A DNA stretch of 64,000 nt from Phaeobacter sp. G2 (GCA_025163595.1 CP104100.1:3720001-3784000); one strand, 5' to 3'. Positions 26,533-35,783 are shown, counted from the first letter of the stretch. Translations and numbers: made by a program. Notes: a model not told the origin generated them from the letters alone.

Positions 26533-27858
26533 TCAACTATTTGTATTATCTATGTTTTTATTTTCCCGGCTCTCTGCGGATCTTTCATGTGAAAGATTTC
26601 CTGCCAAAATCGTCATTTTCAGGCGTCGAGCCAGGTCTGGAAGCTTGCTGATATTGCCCGACAGATCGGCTCCCAAAGTCCCGCCAATCCTGGCCAACAG
26701 TCCCCTCACCTCTTCAAGCGTCTTATTGGCGGCGCGGAAGTCTGCATTGACCCGCGCAAGCGCTTCGTTGCGCGCCGTCTTGAACATCGCGCCCCATCCG
26801 CGGCGGAACGCCTTTGCAATGCGCGATGCCCCTTTGGGTGAACGTTGCGCATGTCGCTGCGCCCGCAAGAACACCTCGTCCTGCTCTCGCCCTTTGACCG
26901 GAGCCAACGCCCCCTCAGCGGTTTTCGCAACAGGATCGACCGCGCCCTGCGCCACCGCCTCGGTGATTTCAATTATGGTCTCTGCCTCCGCCGCTTTCTC
27001 TTCGGCGACGGCCGAGCGGGTTTCAAGATCGCGCTCACGCTTGGCCAGCTCAAGGTCCTTCTTGCGCCGCCAGTCGCGTGTTTTACTGTGCATCCGCTTT
27101 GGAGGCGGTGTCTTGCCCTTGGCGATGGCCTCGCGGTATGCCTCCTTGCGCCGTTCCCCACGATCAAGACCGATCTCGGAGAACCATTCGCCAACGCTAT
27201 CTTGGGCGTGCTCATAATCTTCGATCACATCAAACTTGGAAGGCTGAAGCATCAGCCGGGTGGCGATGACTTTTTTCTCACCGGTCTTTTTGTCCTTGCG
27301 CGTCATCTCAACCTGCACGCGCGGCATGATCACGGCGTGAATGTGGTAGGCCTCTTCATCAAGATCTGCCCGAGCATGAATGACATCATCGACAAAAGTC
27401 TCCTTCAGCCAAGCGATGGACAGCCGTTCAAAATCCGCAATCCGTTGATTGTGCTCGACGCCTTCGCCAAATACAGCTGCGGGGCCAGCATCGAACCACG
27501 CCTTGTTGACCGTCAAGATCACCTCGCGCATCGGCCCGTGCCGCGTTGGCCGCCAAGGATTGTGCGGCCCCACAGCCAGCCGCTTCTGGATGTCTTTTTT
27601 TCGCTTGCGCTGCTCCAGGGCCTCCAGCTCGGACGCAAAGTTCTGCGCCTTAATAGCTGCGATCTCCGCCAAGGCATTGGCAGCCCAGTCCTCGCCTCCG
27701 AGCAGCAAGCGATTTGGCGCTGGCGGATGTTCAAGAATGTGGCCGATGTCACCGCCGACCCGCTTGCGGTGTTTCTCATAGCCTGCGAGGTGTTCAGGCC
27801 CGATGCCCTCAAAGCGCAGGACAACCGGGTAGCGTGTTTCGAAGTGTGAACCATCCAT
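26533..27858 (-). CDS. Mob/Pre-type (MobV-like) relaxase
   Basis: Putative plasmid-type relaxase of 441 residues, the DNA-nicking enzyme of conjugative mobilization. The N-terminal catalytic part (about 1-230) carries VIHARADLDEEAYHIHAVIMPRVQ, matching the HxDExxPHxH metal motif of Mob/Pre enzymes, with YEHAQDSVGEWFSEIGLDRGERR after it; the charged C-terminal half is largely helical. The first expected histidine and the proline are replaced, so activity needs testing. The ribosome site aaggag is good. Likely origin-of-transfer sequence is the upstream non-coding DNA (27859-28244). Confidence 0.75.
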   Translation of the reverse strand: MDGSHFETRYPVVLRFEGIGPEHLAGYEKHRKRVGGDIGHILEHPPAPNRLLLGGEDWAANALAEIAAIKAQNFASELEALEQRKRKKDIQKRLAVGPHNPWRPTRHGPMREVILTVNKAWFDAGPAAVFGEGVEHNQRIADFERLSIAWLKETFVDDVIHARADLDEEAYHIHAVIMPRVQVEMTRKDKKTGEKKVIATRLMLQPSKFDVIEDYEHAQDSVGEWFSEIGLDRGERRKEAYREAIAKGKTPPPKRMHSKTRDWRRKKDLELAKRERDLETRSAVAEEKAAEAETIIEITEAVAQGAVDPVAKTAEGALAPVKGREQDEVFLRAQRHAQRSPKGASRIAKAFRRGWGAMFKTARNEALARVNADFRAANKTLEEVRGLLARIGGTLGADLSGNISKLPDLARRLKMTILAGNLSHERSAESRENKNIDNTNS

Positions 27859-27890
27859 TTTATCATCTCCTTGGTGGTGGAGACGAAAAA

Positions 27891-27915
27891 ATGGTTATGC
27901 GGTTTTCGAGACCAT
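27891..27915. other. Small inverted repeat upstream of relaxase, possible oriT
   Basis: atggt...accat with a 15-base loop, within 60 bp upstream of the relaxase start. Mob/Pre origins usually contain a short inverted repeat directly upstream of mob. Sequence similarity to known origins was not established. Confidence 0.25.
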
Positions 27916-27997
27916 AATTTGGGCGCGTCGAAAGTTGCAGGTGAAAGAAATCGCTTCAGAGACGGACGGGCAAGGGCCGATCAAACGCAGATGGATT

Positions 27998-28141
27998 GGG
28001 CGGATTGCGGACATTAGCTGCACCTGCGAGAGCTCCGGGACGGACAGACTGAAGCAGCCGTTCCAAACCATCTCAAGCGGATCCCATATGCTGCGCCACG
28101 CGCCAAGGTCGGCTGTGCGCAGAAAGCGACCTTTGCAAAGT
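27998..28141 (-). repeat. Dispersed intergenic repeat A, copy 2
   Basis: Minus-strand copy of the element at 25437-25581: it reads actttgcaaag... at one end and gcaggtgcagctaatgtccg...ccgccc at the other. It fills most of the 386-bp gap between the relaxase gene and the DUF3141 gene; no gene is seen in that gap. Confidence 0.6.
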
Positions 28142-28244
28142 CACTTTTTCGCCCGAACCTGTCGTTGGTGCCAAAGGCCGGGAGTGTTTAAACAGCTGGT
28201 GCTTGCTCGTTTTCTGGCGAAGATAGGCTTTTTTGTCTCGGCTT

Positions 28245-30545
28245 TTATTGCGCTGCTGTTGCTGACTGCCCCCTAGTGAGAAGGGTTTCGATGTGATCTA
28301 TCATTTGGCGGGTCTCCGCCGTCATTTCGCTTTTATCACCGATGATGTAGCGCGCAGTACTTATCGCTCGACAGCGGTTCTCAGCGTTCGAAAGCAAACG
28401 CGGCAGGCTTTCTAGCGCGGCGTCTCCACCATACTCAACCACCAGGGTTTGTTCCTGGATCATCCGAACTCGATCATCTGACGGAATTTCGTCGAACGGA
28501 TGGGTTTCCGAGAGGATGCGCGCCGAACGCTCCAAACGGTCCTGCCGCACATCCTTACGCGTATTGGCGAGCAGAATGAGAATTCTAAGCAAGCCCTCAG
28601 CAAAGCCGCCTTCGTTTATTCGAGCCAGTGCGTTCTGGACGCCTGGCAGGCTTACGAGATCTTCCGGGCGTTGATGTGTGCGATGGATATCGCGCGGGGT
28701 GCCATAGTTGATGGCCATTGGCGTGCCCCAGAGGGTGAAGAAGGCGATTTCTTGCGTAGCTTCGCGCCAGGCGGTCATCACATTAAGATTGGTCTCAGCC
28801 ATATCTATTATGAGCTGTTCTGCCAGCAGAAAAGGGTTGTCCGCACTTACTTTCTTACGGTTCCGGCGTGTGGTGTCGGCCTGGGTCGGGATTGTTGCCA
28901 TTGCCGGGTTGGCACTACTGAAACTGCGGCGTCTCTGCCGCATAGGATGCATGTCTCGCGCCAGCTCGCCCATTTGCTCAGTCACCGTTGCCTGAAGGAG
29001 GGGACTCATGGTCGTATCGTAGCTTTCTGCAATCGCTTCGGAATAGCGGGCCACAGCGGCGAAAGCTGGTTCTTCGCGGCGCTGGCCGGAATGGGAAGCG
29101 ACATCTACAAGTGAGCGCCGAGCAAAGCTGAGAGCAAACTCCTTTGCATTGCCTTCTCCTTGCACATCCTCAATGAGAATCTCGTAAAGCCCAGGCGCCA
29201 GCGCCTCAATCGTCTTAAGCGCTGAGGCCATTTCCGTATGCTCGCGTTTAGCGATTTTGCCCGAAACGAAGATCCCCAGGTGGCCAACGTCTTCGTGCAC
29301 GAGGTAAAGGATCCTCTGGCCCAGCACCTCAATCTCGTGCTCGTCGCCATAGGTGTCGATAATCCAATTCAGCGCCTGGCCCACCGGGGTAATATTGTCG
29401 CCGTGCGAAGCGAAGCAAATGATCGGCGCTCGGATTGCCTTAAGATCAATCGGGAGACCGGGTTCGAGCTGTGCGGTGTTGTTGCCGAGCTTGTTCCCGA
29501 CAAAGAGATTCTCCACAATCCAGCGAATTTCGTCCCCGGTCATGCAATAGAATGCACCCCACCATTTCTCAAATTCTAGAAATTTTTCGACGTCGTCATC
29601 AACGGACGCATAGAGGTCATAGTATTTCCGCAGGTAGTTTCTGCCCGGGTTGAGCTTTTCGAAATTGCCCACCAGATTTGCACCGTCAAAGATTCCGCCG
29701 CCCAGATCAGAAGCCATCTGAGCCAACCATGTGCCACCCTGAACACCTGCGGAATAGCGCATTGGATCCTGGCCGAGTTTCCCGGACCAGTAGGACATCG
29801 GCGCACCATTCAGCACAATGGGTCCGGTGAGATCGGGATTGGTGGCCGCGAGAATTGCGGTGGCCCAGCCTCCCTGGCAATTACCCACGACAATTGGGGC
29901 AGGGCTGTCGGGATGGGTATTTGCAATATGACGCAGGAAAGCGGCCTCTGCACGGGTCACGCGGGCCAGCGTCTGCCCTGGCTGTGGCATTTGTCGAAAG
30001 GTCACGAAATAAACTGGGTGGCCATCAGCGAGCGCGACACCGACCTGGCTGTCGTGCTTGAAACCACCAATCCCGGGGCCATGACCCGCGCGCGGGTCGA
30101 TGATCACGTAGGGGCGCTTCCATTCCCGGATTACAACGCCCTCAGGCGGAACTATGCGCAGCAGAACATAGTTGCACGGCTCGGGTAGGTCCTTGCCTTC
30201 TAAGATGATCTCGAAATCGTATTTCAGCACATGCTCAGGTGGTGCTCCCCTATCCTGTGACTGGATGTTCATGTCAGACCATTGCCGCAAGGCGTCGAGC
30301 GTCAGAATTCCGCGCTGGACCGCATCGGTCACATACTCATGCCAATCGGTTATCAGAGAACCACCCTTGTCCTCCCAACTTCTCTTGATCAGACTAAGGC
30401 CTTCCCCTTGTATCCGCTCGGTATCGGCCCAACCTCTTTGCATTGCCTTCAGGCCAAGGCGTTGTGTGGCCGCCCTAAGGGCATCTGGCTGAAGCCTGAG
30501 GGATTGACTGATGGCTTCTTGATTGTCGGTACGGGTGCGAGACAC
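28245..30545 (-). CDS. DUF3141 protein, PHA-synthase-like alpha/beta hydrolase
   Basis: A 766-residue protein of the DUF3141 family. The alpha/beta-hydrolase core (about 90-450) has the lipase-box-like GNCQGGW with cysteine as nucleophile, as in PhaC polyhydroxyalkanoate synthases; CFASHGDNITP is the aspartate motif and LVHEDVGHLGIFVSG the histidine motif. A large helical C-terminal region follows (about 480-766). GTG start with aaggat upstream. It precedes fabI by 54 bp on the same strand. In other alphaproteobacteria this pair usually surrounds a phosphate acyltransferase and an acetate kinase, which are absent here. Probably acts on acyl-CoA or polyhydroxyalkanoate; the exact reaction is unknown. 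Confidence 0.85.
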   Translation of the reverse strand: MSRTRTDNQEAISQSLRLQPDALRAATQRLGLKAMQRGWADTERIQGEGLSLIKRSWEDKGGSLITDWHEYVTDAVQRGILTLDALRQWSDMNIQSQDRGAPPEHVLKYDFEIILEGKDLPEPCNYVLLRIVPPEGVVIREWKRPYVIIDPRAGHGPGIGGFKHDSQVGVALADGHPVYFVTFRQMPQPGQTLARVTRAEAAFLRHIANTHPDSPAPIVVGNCQGGWATAILAATNPDLTGPIVLNGAPMSYWSGKLGQDPMRYSAGVQGGTWLAQMASDLGGGIFDGANLVGNFEKLNPGRNYLRKYYDLYASVDDDVEKFLEFEKWWGAFYCMTGDEIRWIVENLFVGNKLGNNTAQLEPGLPIDLKAIRAPIICFASHGDNITPVGQALNWIIDTYGDEHEIEVLGQRILYLVHEDVGHLGIFVSGKIAKREHTEMASALKTIEALAPGLYEILIEDVQGEGNAKEFALSFARRSLVDVASHSGQRREEPAFAAVARYSEAIAESYDTTMSPLLQATVTEQMGELARDMHPMRQRRRSFSSANPAMATIPTQADTTRRNRKKVSADNPFLLAEQLIIDMAETNLNVMTAWREATQEIAFFTLWGTPMAINYGTPRDIHRTHQRPEDLVSLPGVQNALARINEGGFAEGLLRILILLANTRKDVRQDRLERSARILSETHPFDEIPSDDRVRMIQEQTLVVEYGGDAALESLPRLLSNAENRCRAISTARYIIGDKSEMTAETRQMIDHIETLLTRGQSATAAQ

Positions 30546-30599
30546 GGTTCTTATCCTTGAAGGGGAGAAATTGCGCCCTAAGGCGCACCAAGACCGAAG

Positions 30600-31364
30600 T
30601 CATCCCATGATTGAAAAGCCACCGTCGATTTTAACGACAGCGCCGGTGACGTTGCGTGCCTCCTTGGACGCAAGAAAGGCCGCGTAGGCACCGATATCTT
30701 CGATGCGGGCCAGAGTGTGGGTTGGTGCGCGCTTGGCGGCCTTCGCCAACATCTCGTCGAAATGCTCAATCCCGGAAGCGGCTCGCGTGGCCAGCGGCCC
30801 GGGGGAGAGCGCGTTGACAGAGATCATTTTCTCGCCAAGTTCGGCCGCAGCGTATCGCGTAGCACTTTCCAGAGCAGCCTTGACCGGCCCCATGATGTTG
30901 TAATCCTCGATCACCTCCTCAGAACCATAGAAAGTCACCGTCATGCATGTGCCACCATTCCGCATCATCGGCTCGGCCAGCCGGATCAGCCGTAAGAAGG
31001 AATGAACTGACAGGTCCATTGCAAGCTGGAACCCTTCTGTTGAGCAATCTAAGACCCGACCGTGCAGGTCCTCTTTCGGACAGAAGGCGATCGAATGGAC
31101 CAGAATGTCGAGTTCTCCCCATGTCGCGCGGATCACATCAAAGAGCGCGGATTCTTGTTCTGGATGGCGGACATCGAGGGGCTCGATGATTTCGGCATCA
31201 AGTTTCTCGGCGAGTGGGCGAACCCATTTTTCGGCCTTTTCGTTGAGATAGGTGATTGCCAGATCCGCACCCTGTGCACGGATGGCCGTGGCGCAGCCAT
31301 AGGCGATGGACTGCTCATTGGCGACGCCGACAATGAGCGCCTTCTTTCCTTCGAGTGAAAACAT
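30600..31364 (-). CDS. fabI: Enoyl-ACP reductase FabI-like
   Basis: Short-chain dehydrogenase-type NADH-dependent enoyl-acyl carrier protein reductase, 254 residues. Family marks: ALIVGVANEQSIAYG (FabI form of the cofactor loop), LDVRHPEQ, LVHSIAFCPKEDL, TVTFYGSEEVIEDYNIMGPVKAALE with the catalytic Tyr-x6-Lys, SPGPLATRAASGI and the ending DGGFSIMG. ATG at 31364 preceded by aggggcc; a GTG one codon earlier is possible. Being on an island with a DUF3141 hydrolase it is more likely a specialised copy for polyhydroxyalkanoate or acyl metabolism than the housekeeping enzyme. Confidence 0.9.
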   Translation of the reverse strand: MFSLEGKKALIVGVANEQSIAYGCATAIRAQGADLAITYLNEKAEKWVRPLAEKLDAEIIEPLDVRHPEQESALFDVIRATWGELDILVHSIAFCPKEDLHGRVLDCSTEGFQLAMDLSVHSFLRLIRLAEPMMRNGGTCMTVTFYGSEEVIEDYNIMGPVKAALESATRYAAAELGEKMISVNALSPGPLATRAASGIEHFDEMLAKAAKRAPTHTLARIEDIGAYAAFLASKEARNVTGAVVKIDGGFSIMG

Positions 31365-31812
31365 CACAGGCCCCTGTTTTGCTCCCGAACCATTCTGGCA
31401 GGACTTTGTAACGACTTCGCTGCGATGCAGAAAAAACTATTCAATGAAACGATTGACAATTGTCTCTTTAGCAAACCGATGGGTCAGGTCTTCGGCGGAG
31501 GTATGGGTGCTCCAACCGCGTTTGGTGGTTCACGTTCCACTAAGCCTCGACTTGCAGCCACTACGAATTTCGGCTCCCCTTTTTTTGGGGAAGTGCGCTG
31601 TCAATGCTACGTCAAAAACAAATGTCTCCTTCGGGCTGACAGCAGTCAACCAGGTGGGCCGATCAGACCGGCGACAGAGTGTTCAGGGTGAAAACCACAC
31701 GCTGCACCGCCGCAAGGCGGCTTTGAGCCCAGTCTACCAATTTTCTGCGCCGCAGCGAATGTCCTCTCTCGAAAGAAATGACTACATCACTGCTGCAACG
31801 GTTCAAGGGCAT
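31365..31812. other. Intergenic region, no gene seen
   Basis: Divergent spacer between fabI (minus) and the small monooxygenase-like gene (plus). An open frame at 31425-31691 has no ribosome site or family character and is not called. The promoter of the downstream pair lies at its right end beside the inverted repeat. Confidence 0.5.
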
Positions 31813-31843
31813 AACCCAACTGACAACAATTGGCAGTTGGGTT
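31813..31843. promoter_or_regulatory. Perfect 10-bp inverted repeat, candidate WYL-regulator operator
   Basis: aacccaactg, 11-bp spacer, cagttgggtt; the inner part ctgacaacaattggcag is itself partly symmetric (ctg.ca / tg.cag), like operators of YafY-type regulators. It lies 42 bp upstream of the two-gene operon ending with a WYL regulator, which suggests autoregulation. Confidence 0.6.
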
Positions 31844-31884
31844 GAGTTAGGTCGGTCTCGTCACCAAAATCGAGGAGATGAGAC

Positions 31885-32190
31885 ATGACCAAACACACAA
31901 TCGAAACAGTCACTTTCAAACTGGTCGACGGCATCAGCCGCGAAGACTTTGCCAAGGATGCCGAAGCTATAACCGACTTCGCCCGCGAGCAGGCGGGATT
32001 TGTCTCGCGTCGCTTGTCGTGCGGCGATGATGGGCTTTGGATCGAGCATGTCGAATGGGAAACGCTTGACGCGGCCAAAGCGGCGGCCGCACAGATTGGT
32101 AAGGAGCCAACCCTTGCGACTTGTATGAAAGCCATCGACGGGCCAAGCGTTGTCTTGCATCATACCACCCTTGAGATCAGCGTGAACTAA
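31885..32190 (+). CDS. Small dimeric alpha-beta barrel (ABM-like) protein
   Basis: A 101-residue protein with the pattern of antibiotic-biosynthesis-monooxygenase/EthD-type ferredoxin-like domains: VTFKLVDGISREDFAKDAEAITDFAREQAGFVSRRLSCGDDGLWIEHVEWETLDAAKAA. Such proteins are often dimers that handle small hydrophobic or quinone compounds. Ribosome site gaggag. It is followed 9 bp later by a WYL regulator, a common arrangement in which the regulator controls its neighbour. Function unknown. Confidence 0.75.
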   Translation: MTKHTIETVTFKLVDGISREDFAKDAEAITDFAREQAGFVSRRLSCGDDGLWIEHVEWETLDAAKAAAAQIGKEPTLATCMKAIDGPSVVLHHTTLEISVN

Positions 32191-32199
32191 GGAGGCAAA

Positions 32200-32904
32200 A
32201 TGCGTCGCAGTGACCGTCTTTCGGAGATCATAGAGATCGTTCAAGATGGTCGCTTGCACCTTGCCCGTGACATTGCTGACCGATTGGAAGTCTCGGTGCG
32301 TACGATCTATCGGGATTTCGACACGCTTGTCGCCTCGGGCATCCCAATAGAAGGTGAACGTGGTGTGGGATATATGCTGCGCGAGCCTGTGTTCCTCCCG
32401 CCGATGAACCTTTCCTTGACGGAATTGGAGGCGCTGCATCTGGGCATGGCAATTGTGTCAGAAGCGGCGGACACCGAGCTGCAGACAGCAGCGGCGTCTC
32501 TCACTTCGAAAATCAACAAGGTGGCTACAGCAAACGGCACAGTTCCGAAAAATTGGGGCTTCGGGGTCTATCCCTTCGCGCAGGCGAAAATCGGATTTGA
32601 GCATATGCCACGCATCCGCTCGGCGATCCGTAGCAAAGAAAAGCTGGAAATCGCTTATCAGTCCTTGGGCCATCAATCCACGACCCGGGTGGTTTGGCCC
32701 CTGCAAAACGCGTATTGGGGCCGCGTCTGGACCATGACGTGCTGGTGTGAACGTCGGGACGACTTCAGATCGTTCAGGATTGATCGCATCAACGATTGCC
32801 ATCGCACTGGCCGTTACTTCGATGATGAGGGTGGCAAGCTCTTTGCGAGATACCTCGACACAGTGAATGTTGACTTGGCGCAATTGACCCAAAGGCGGCC
32901 TTGA
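32200..32904 (+). CDS. YafY-type HTH/WYL transcriptional regulator
   Basis: Regulator of 234 residues: a DeoR-like winged helix at 1-55 (RLSEIIEIVQDGRLHLARDIADRLEVSVRTIYRDFDTLVASG, GERGVGYML) and a WYL-type ligand-binding domain (about 135-215; IAYQSLG...TRVVWPLQNAYWGRVWTMTCWCERRDDFRSFRIDRI). Ribosome site aaggagg. The perfect inverted repeat upstream of the preceding gene is its likely operator. The effector is unknown. Confidence 0.88.
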   Translation: MRRSDRLSEIIEIVQDGRLHLARDIADRLEVSVRTIYRDFDTLVASGIPIEGERGVGYMLREPVFLPPMNLSLTELEALHLGMAIVSEAADTELQTAAASLTSKINKVATANGTVPKNWGFGVYPFAQAKIGFEHMPRIRSAIRSKEKLEIAYQSLGHQSTTRVVWPLQNAYWGRVWTMTCWCERRDDFRSFRIDRINDCHRTGRYFDDEGGKLFARYLDTVNVDLAQLTQRRP

Positions 32905-33712
32905 GCCGTCCAGCGCTTGGTTCGAAACCGGTCATTGGCGCATCCGCAGTAAAATGGCGCTTTGTCCGCACACCACCAGTTCGCTGCCACCTTGATTTCG
33001 CGCTCGCAGCTAACGTCGGCAATGCGGGATGCGACCGCAGCATCTTGACCGGTCGGTGAAAGGCTGGTCTGGGCGCGCAAGCGTGTGCCACGGCAATCTT
33101 GGATTAGTCGTCGGAGACGCCGGAAAGGGTGCAGGGACAGATGGCGAATGGTCCTTGCCGTGGAGTGTCCAGAGAGGGGAAGGCCCCCTCTTTGGTCCCA
33201 GCTGGATAGGCTGCCAGGGGGTGCAGGGGGGCTCGGCGAGTGCCCATCTGCGAGTGGGGATGAAAGGGGAGGGCGAAACCTCCCTTTCTCAGGCTGAAAG
33301 CCCCGTGAGGGTTTGGGAGAGTTGGACGTCTCCCAAGGTCGCCGCAGGCGGCCAGGGTCCAGGGGCGCGCCCCTGGCGAACGCGCAGCTCGAACGGAGAA
33401 CCGAAGGGCCGGAGTGCGAGCTGCTTAGTGAGTAAATGACCCGCGTTATGAGTTGCTAAACAAGTCGCTTTCGGCCCGAAGCCGACATTCGCCAGGTCAG
33501 GCTTCGCTGCGGCGCAGCTTCACCAAAGCCGCCGTCGACGGCATCATGCAGCACAATCTGGCACGCGAAGGTCCACCAAGCGGACGAAGCCCCATTGCGC
33601 TGCAACTGCGCCAACGGCTGGTTTTGGACGCTTTCCTAAGAAATGTTCTACCGATGGATTCGCTTTGGCAAACCGATACTCCTCGCGGTACGAACCAACC
33701 GCATTCGGGCCG
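32905..33712. other. Long non-coding, G-rich region with 18-bp palindrome
   Basis: An 808-bp stretch without a convincing gene. 32930-33040 resembles dispersed repeat A in decayed form. 33110-33440 is unusually G-rich on the plus strand; an open frame at 33029-33439 has biased composition and no ribosome site, so it is not called. A perfect palindrome ccaggggcgcgcccctgg is at 33359-33376. Such a region could hold a transfer origin or be remains of mobile DNA. Confidence 0.45.
33514..33557. repeat. Dispersed intergenic repeat B, copy 2
   Basis: Segment gcagcttcaccaaagccgcc...atgcagcacaat, related to 20439-20482 and 37356-37389. Confidence 0.5.
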
Positions 33713-35188
33713 CTATTCCGCGATAGGGTAGCGCCCTGCGTTCGGCCCTTCGATGGAAATCCACTGAATTTCGGTGAACGCCTCAAAGCCCATGGCGCCG
33801 CCCGAGCGGCCATAGCCACTGTCCCTGACGCCGCCGAAGGGGATCTGCGGTTCGTCATCCAGCGTCGTGCCGTTGATATGCGACATCCCCGCGTTCAGAC
33901 GTTTGGCCATGTCGAGCGCCAGCGTCACGTCGCGACTGAAGATTGCAGAGGAAAGGCCGTAGTCGTTGTCGTTGGGCACCCGCAGGGCGTCTTCGGGGCC
34001 GTCCACGATGACGACACTCGCCATGGGGCCAAAGCTCTCCTCCTGGTATACCCTCATCTGGGACGTGACGCCCTTCAGCACGGTCGGGGCAAAGACGCGT
34101 CCTTCGGCGGTTCCGCCGGCAAGGCATTCCGCCCCCCTGGCGACAGCATCCTCGGTCATGTCGCGCAGGCGTGTCACTGCGGCCTCGTTGATCACAGGGC
34201 CCAGAACCGTGCCGTCCCGGCGCGGATCCCCGTAGGGAACGGTCTTCGCCAGCGCGGCAAGGCGGTCACAGAAGGCATCGGCAATGGAACGATCCACGAT
34301 GATGCGCTCTGTCGACAGGCACCCCTGACCGGCGTTGGCAACAGAGCCGAAGGCGGCTGCGCTGACCGCCCGGTCCAGGTCGGCATCTGCCAGCACGATG
34401 CAGGGCGCCTTGCCGCCCAGTTCCAGCACCGCAGGTTTCAGATGCGCTCCTGCCTTCTGGGCGATGATGCGTCCGACCTGCGTCGACCCGGTAAAGTGAA
34501 CCCGGCGCACGTCCCTATGGGCGATCAGGGCATCGACCACTTCGGCCGCATTGTCAGGTGCGTTCGTGATCAGGTTGAGGACGCCGTCGGGGATCCCCGC
34601 ATCGGCAAAGCACTGTGTGACCAGCGTGTGGGTCAGCGGGTCAGCGGGGTCTGCTCCGAGACCTTCATGACCACGGTATTGCCGACCACCAGCGCGGCAG
34701 GAACAGATGCCCCGACGAGCAAAGCAGGTGCGTTCCACGGAATGATGCTGACGACGACGCCCGCCGGCTTTCGGATGGCCATCATGGTGCGGTCAGGGGT
34801 GTTCGAAGGGATCGCCTCGCCGGTCAGCCCCTGATAGGCCGCGCCCGCCGCAAAGCGGAGTTTCTCGCACAACACCTTGACGTTGTAGGCGCCCCAGGCG
34901 GCAGGGCCGCCCATTTCGACCGTGATCGCGGCAGATATTTCGCCGGCGCGGGCCTGTACCGCCTCGGCCGTGGCCATCAGATAGTCACCCCGCACATGCG
35001 GTGCAGGCCGCCCAGGGGGCGAAGGCCCCCTGCGCGGCCTGCACCGCGCGCTCAACGTCATGCGTCCCGGCTGCCGATGCGCGGGTCGCCGTTTCGCCTG
35101 TGTAGGGATCAAGGCAGGTGTAGGTTTTTCCGCCGTCGGCGGGCGACCAGCGTCCGCCGATGAAGGGTGATTCATCTGTATTTTTCAT
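33713..35188 (-). pseudogene. Aldehyde dehydrogenase, vanillin/salicylaldehyde type, two frameshifts
   Basis: Three consecutive pieces in different frames together make a complete NAD-dependent aldehyde dehydrogenase. Piece 1 starts MKNTDESPFIGGRWSPADG (ATG 35188, ribosome site gaggga) and breaks near 35000. Piece 2 runs DYLMATAEAVQARAGEI to VVMKVSEQTPLT and breaks at an 8-bp tandem duplication at 34631-34646. Piece 3 continues HTLVTQCFADAGIPDGVLN, FTGSTQVG, LELGGKAP and the catalytic-cysteine region NAGQGCLSTERI to the end. It lies beside a flavodoxin-like gene and a DoxX-like gene that diverge from a LysR regulator. Either truly inactivated or affected by sequencing error; the duplication looks like a real slippage event. 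Confidence 0.85.
34631..34646. repeat. 8-bp tandem duplication inside aldehyde dehydrogenase
   Basis: ggtcagcg repeated twice back to back (plus-strand view). Removing one copy restores the reading frame to the expected family sequence VSEQTPLTHTLVTQCF. It is therefore the direct cause of the second frameshift. Confidence 0.85.
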
Positions 35189-35201
35189 TGGATTTCCCTC
35201 G

Positions 35202-35783
35202 TTACCGTGCAGACCGCGCTGCGGCGAGCTGTGCAGCGACCTTTGCCACCCGAACGCCGTAAAGACGCGCGGTTTCCAGATCCCCCGCCGACATCTCGTC
35301 GGGGGCGGCATCGGCATCGGCCTGGGTCATGAGGCCGGCATAGGCGCCCATCCTGTTCAAGTCATCGCGCTTGGCCGCCTTGGTGTTGGCAGGCTTGATC
35401 GCAAGCGACACCCAGTGCCCGCCGTGCTGACCGGCAAGCAACATGAAGTATTGCAGCGTGTTCAGCTTGTCGCCGTTGAGGCTGGCGGAATTGGTGAAGC
35501 CGCCCATGATCTTGTCTTCCCACTCTGCCGCGAACCAAGGCTTGGAGGAGGCATCGGCGAACTTTTTGAACTGCCAGCTTGGACCACCCATGTAGGTCGG
35601 CGACCCGAAGATGATGGCATCCGCGTTCAGCAGTGTGTCCCACGCCGCGTCGGGTATGTTGCCTTCGGCGTCGATGGCGATCAGCGTGCCGTTGCCGCCT
35701 TGGGCGACCGCTTCGGCCACGCGCAGGGTGTGGCCATAGCCGGAATGGTAAACGATGGCGCTGGTGATTGTGTCTTTGGTCAT
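35202..35783 (-). CDS. Flavodoxin-family NAD(P)H:quinone oxidoreductase-like protein
   Basis: A 193-residue flavodoxin-fold protein: AIVYHSGYGHTLRVAEAVA (FMN phosphate loop), ADAIIFGSPTYMGGPSWQFKKFAD, IMGGFTNSASLNGDKLNTLQYFMLLAGQHGGHWV. The pattern is that of WrbA/flavodoxin-like quinone reductases that protect against quinones or electrophiles. It sits 13 bp upstream of the aldehyde dehydrogenase relic and downstream of a DoxX-like gene, all on the minus strand, divergent from a LysR-type regulator that probably controls them. Confidence 0.87.
   Translation of the reverse strand: MTKDTITSAIVYHSGYGHTLRVAEAVAQGGNGTLIAIDAEGNIPDAAWDTLLNADAIIFGSPTYMGGPSWQFKKFADASSKPWFAAEWEDKIMGGFTNSASLNGDKLNTLQYFMLLAGQHGGHWVSLAIKPANTKAAKRDDLNRMGAYAGLMTQADADAAPDEMSAGDLETARLYGVRVAKVAAQLAAARSAR

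Noticed and set aside
33029..33439. 136-codon frame in the G-rich region
   Set aside because: Biased composition, no ribosome site, no hydrophobic core pattern.
33665..34834. Long plus-strand open frame of 389 codons
   Set aside because: It is the reverse of the aldehyde dehydrogenase pieces, which have clear family motifs.
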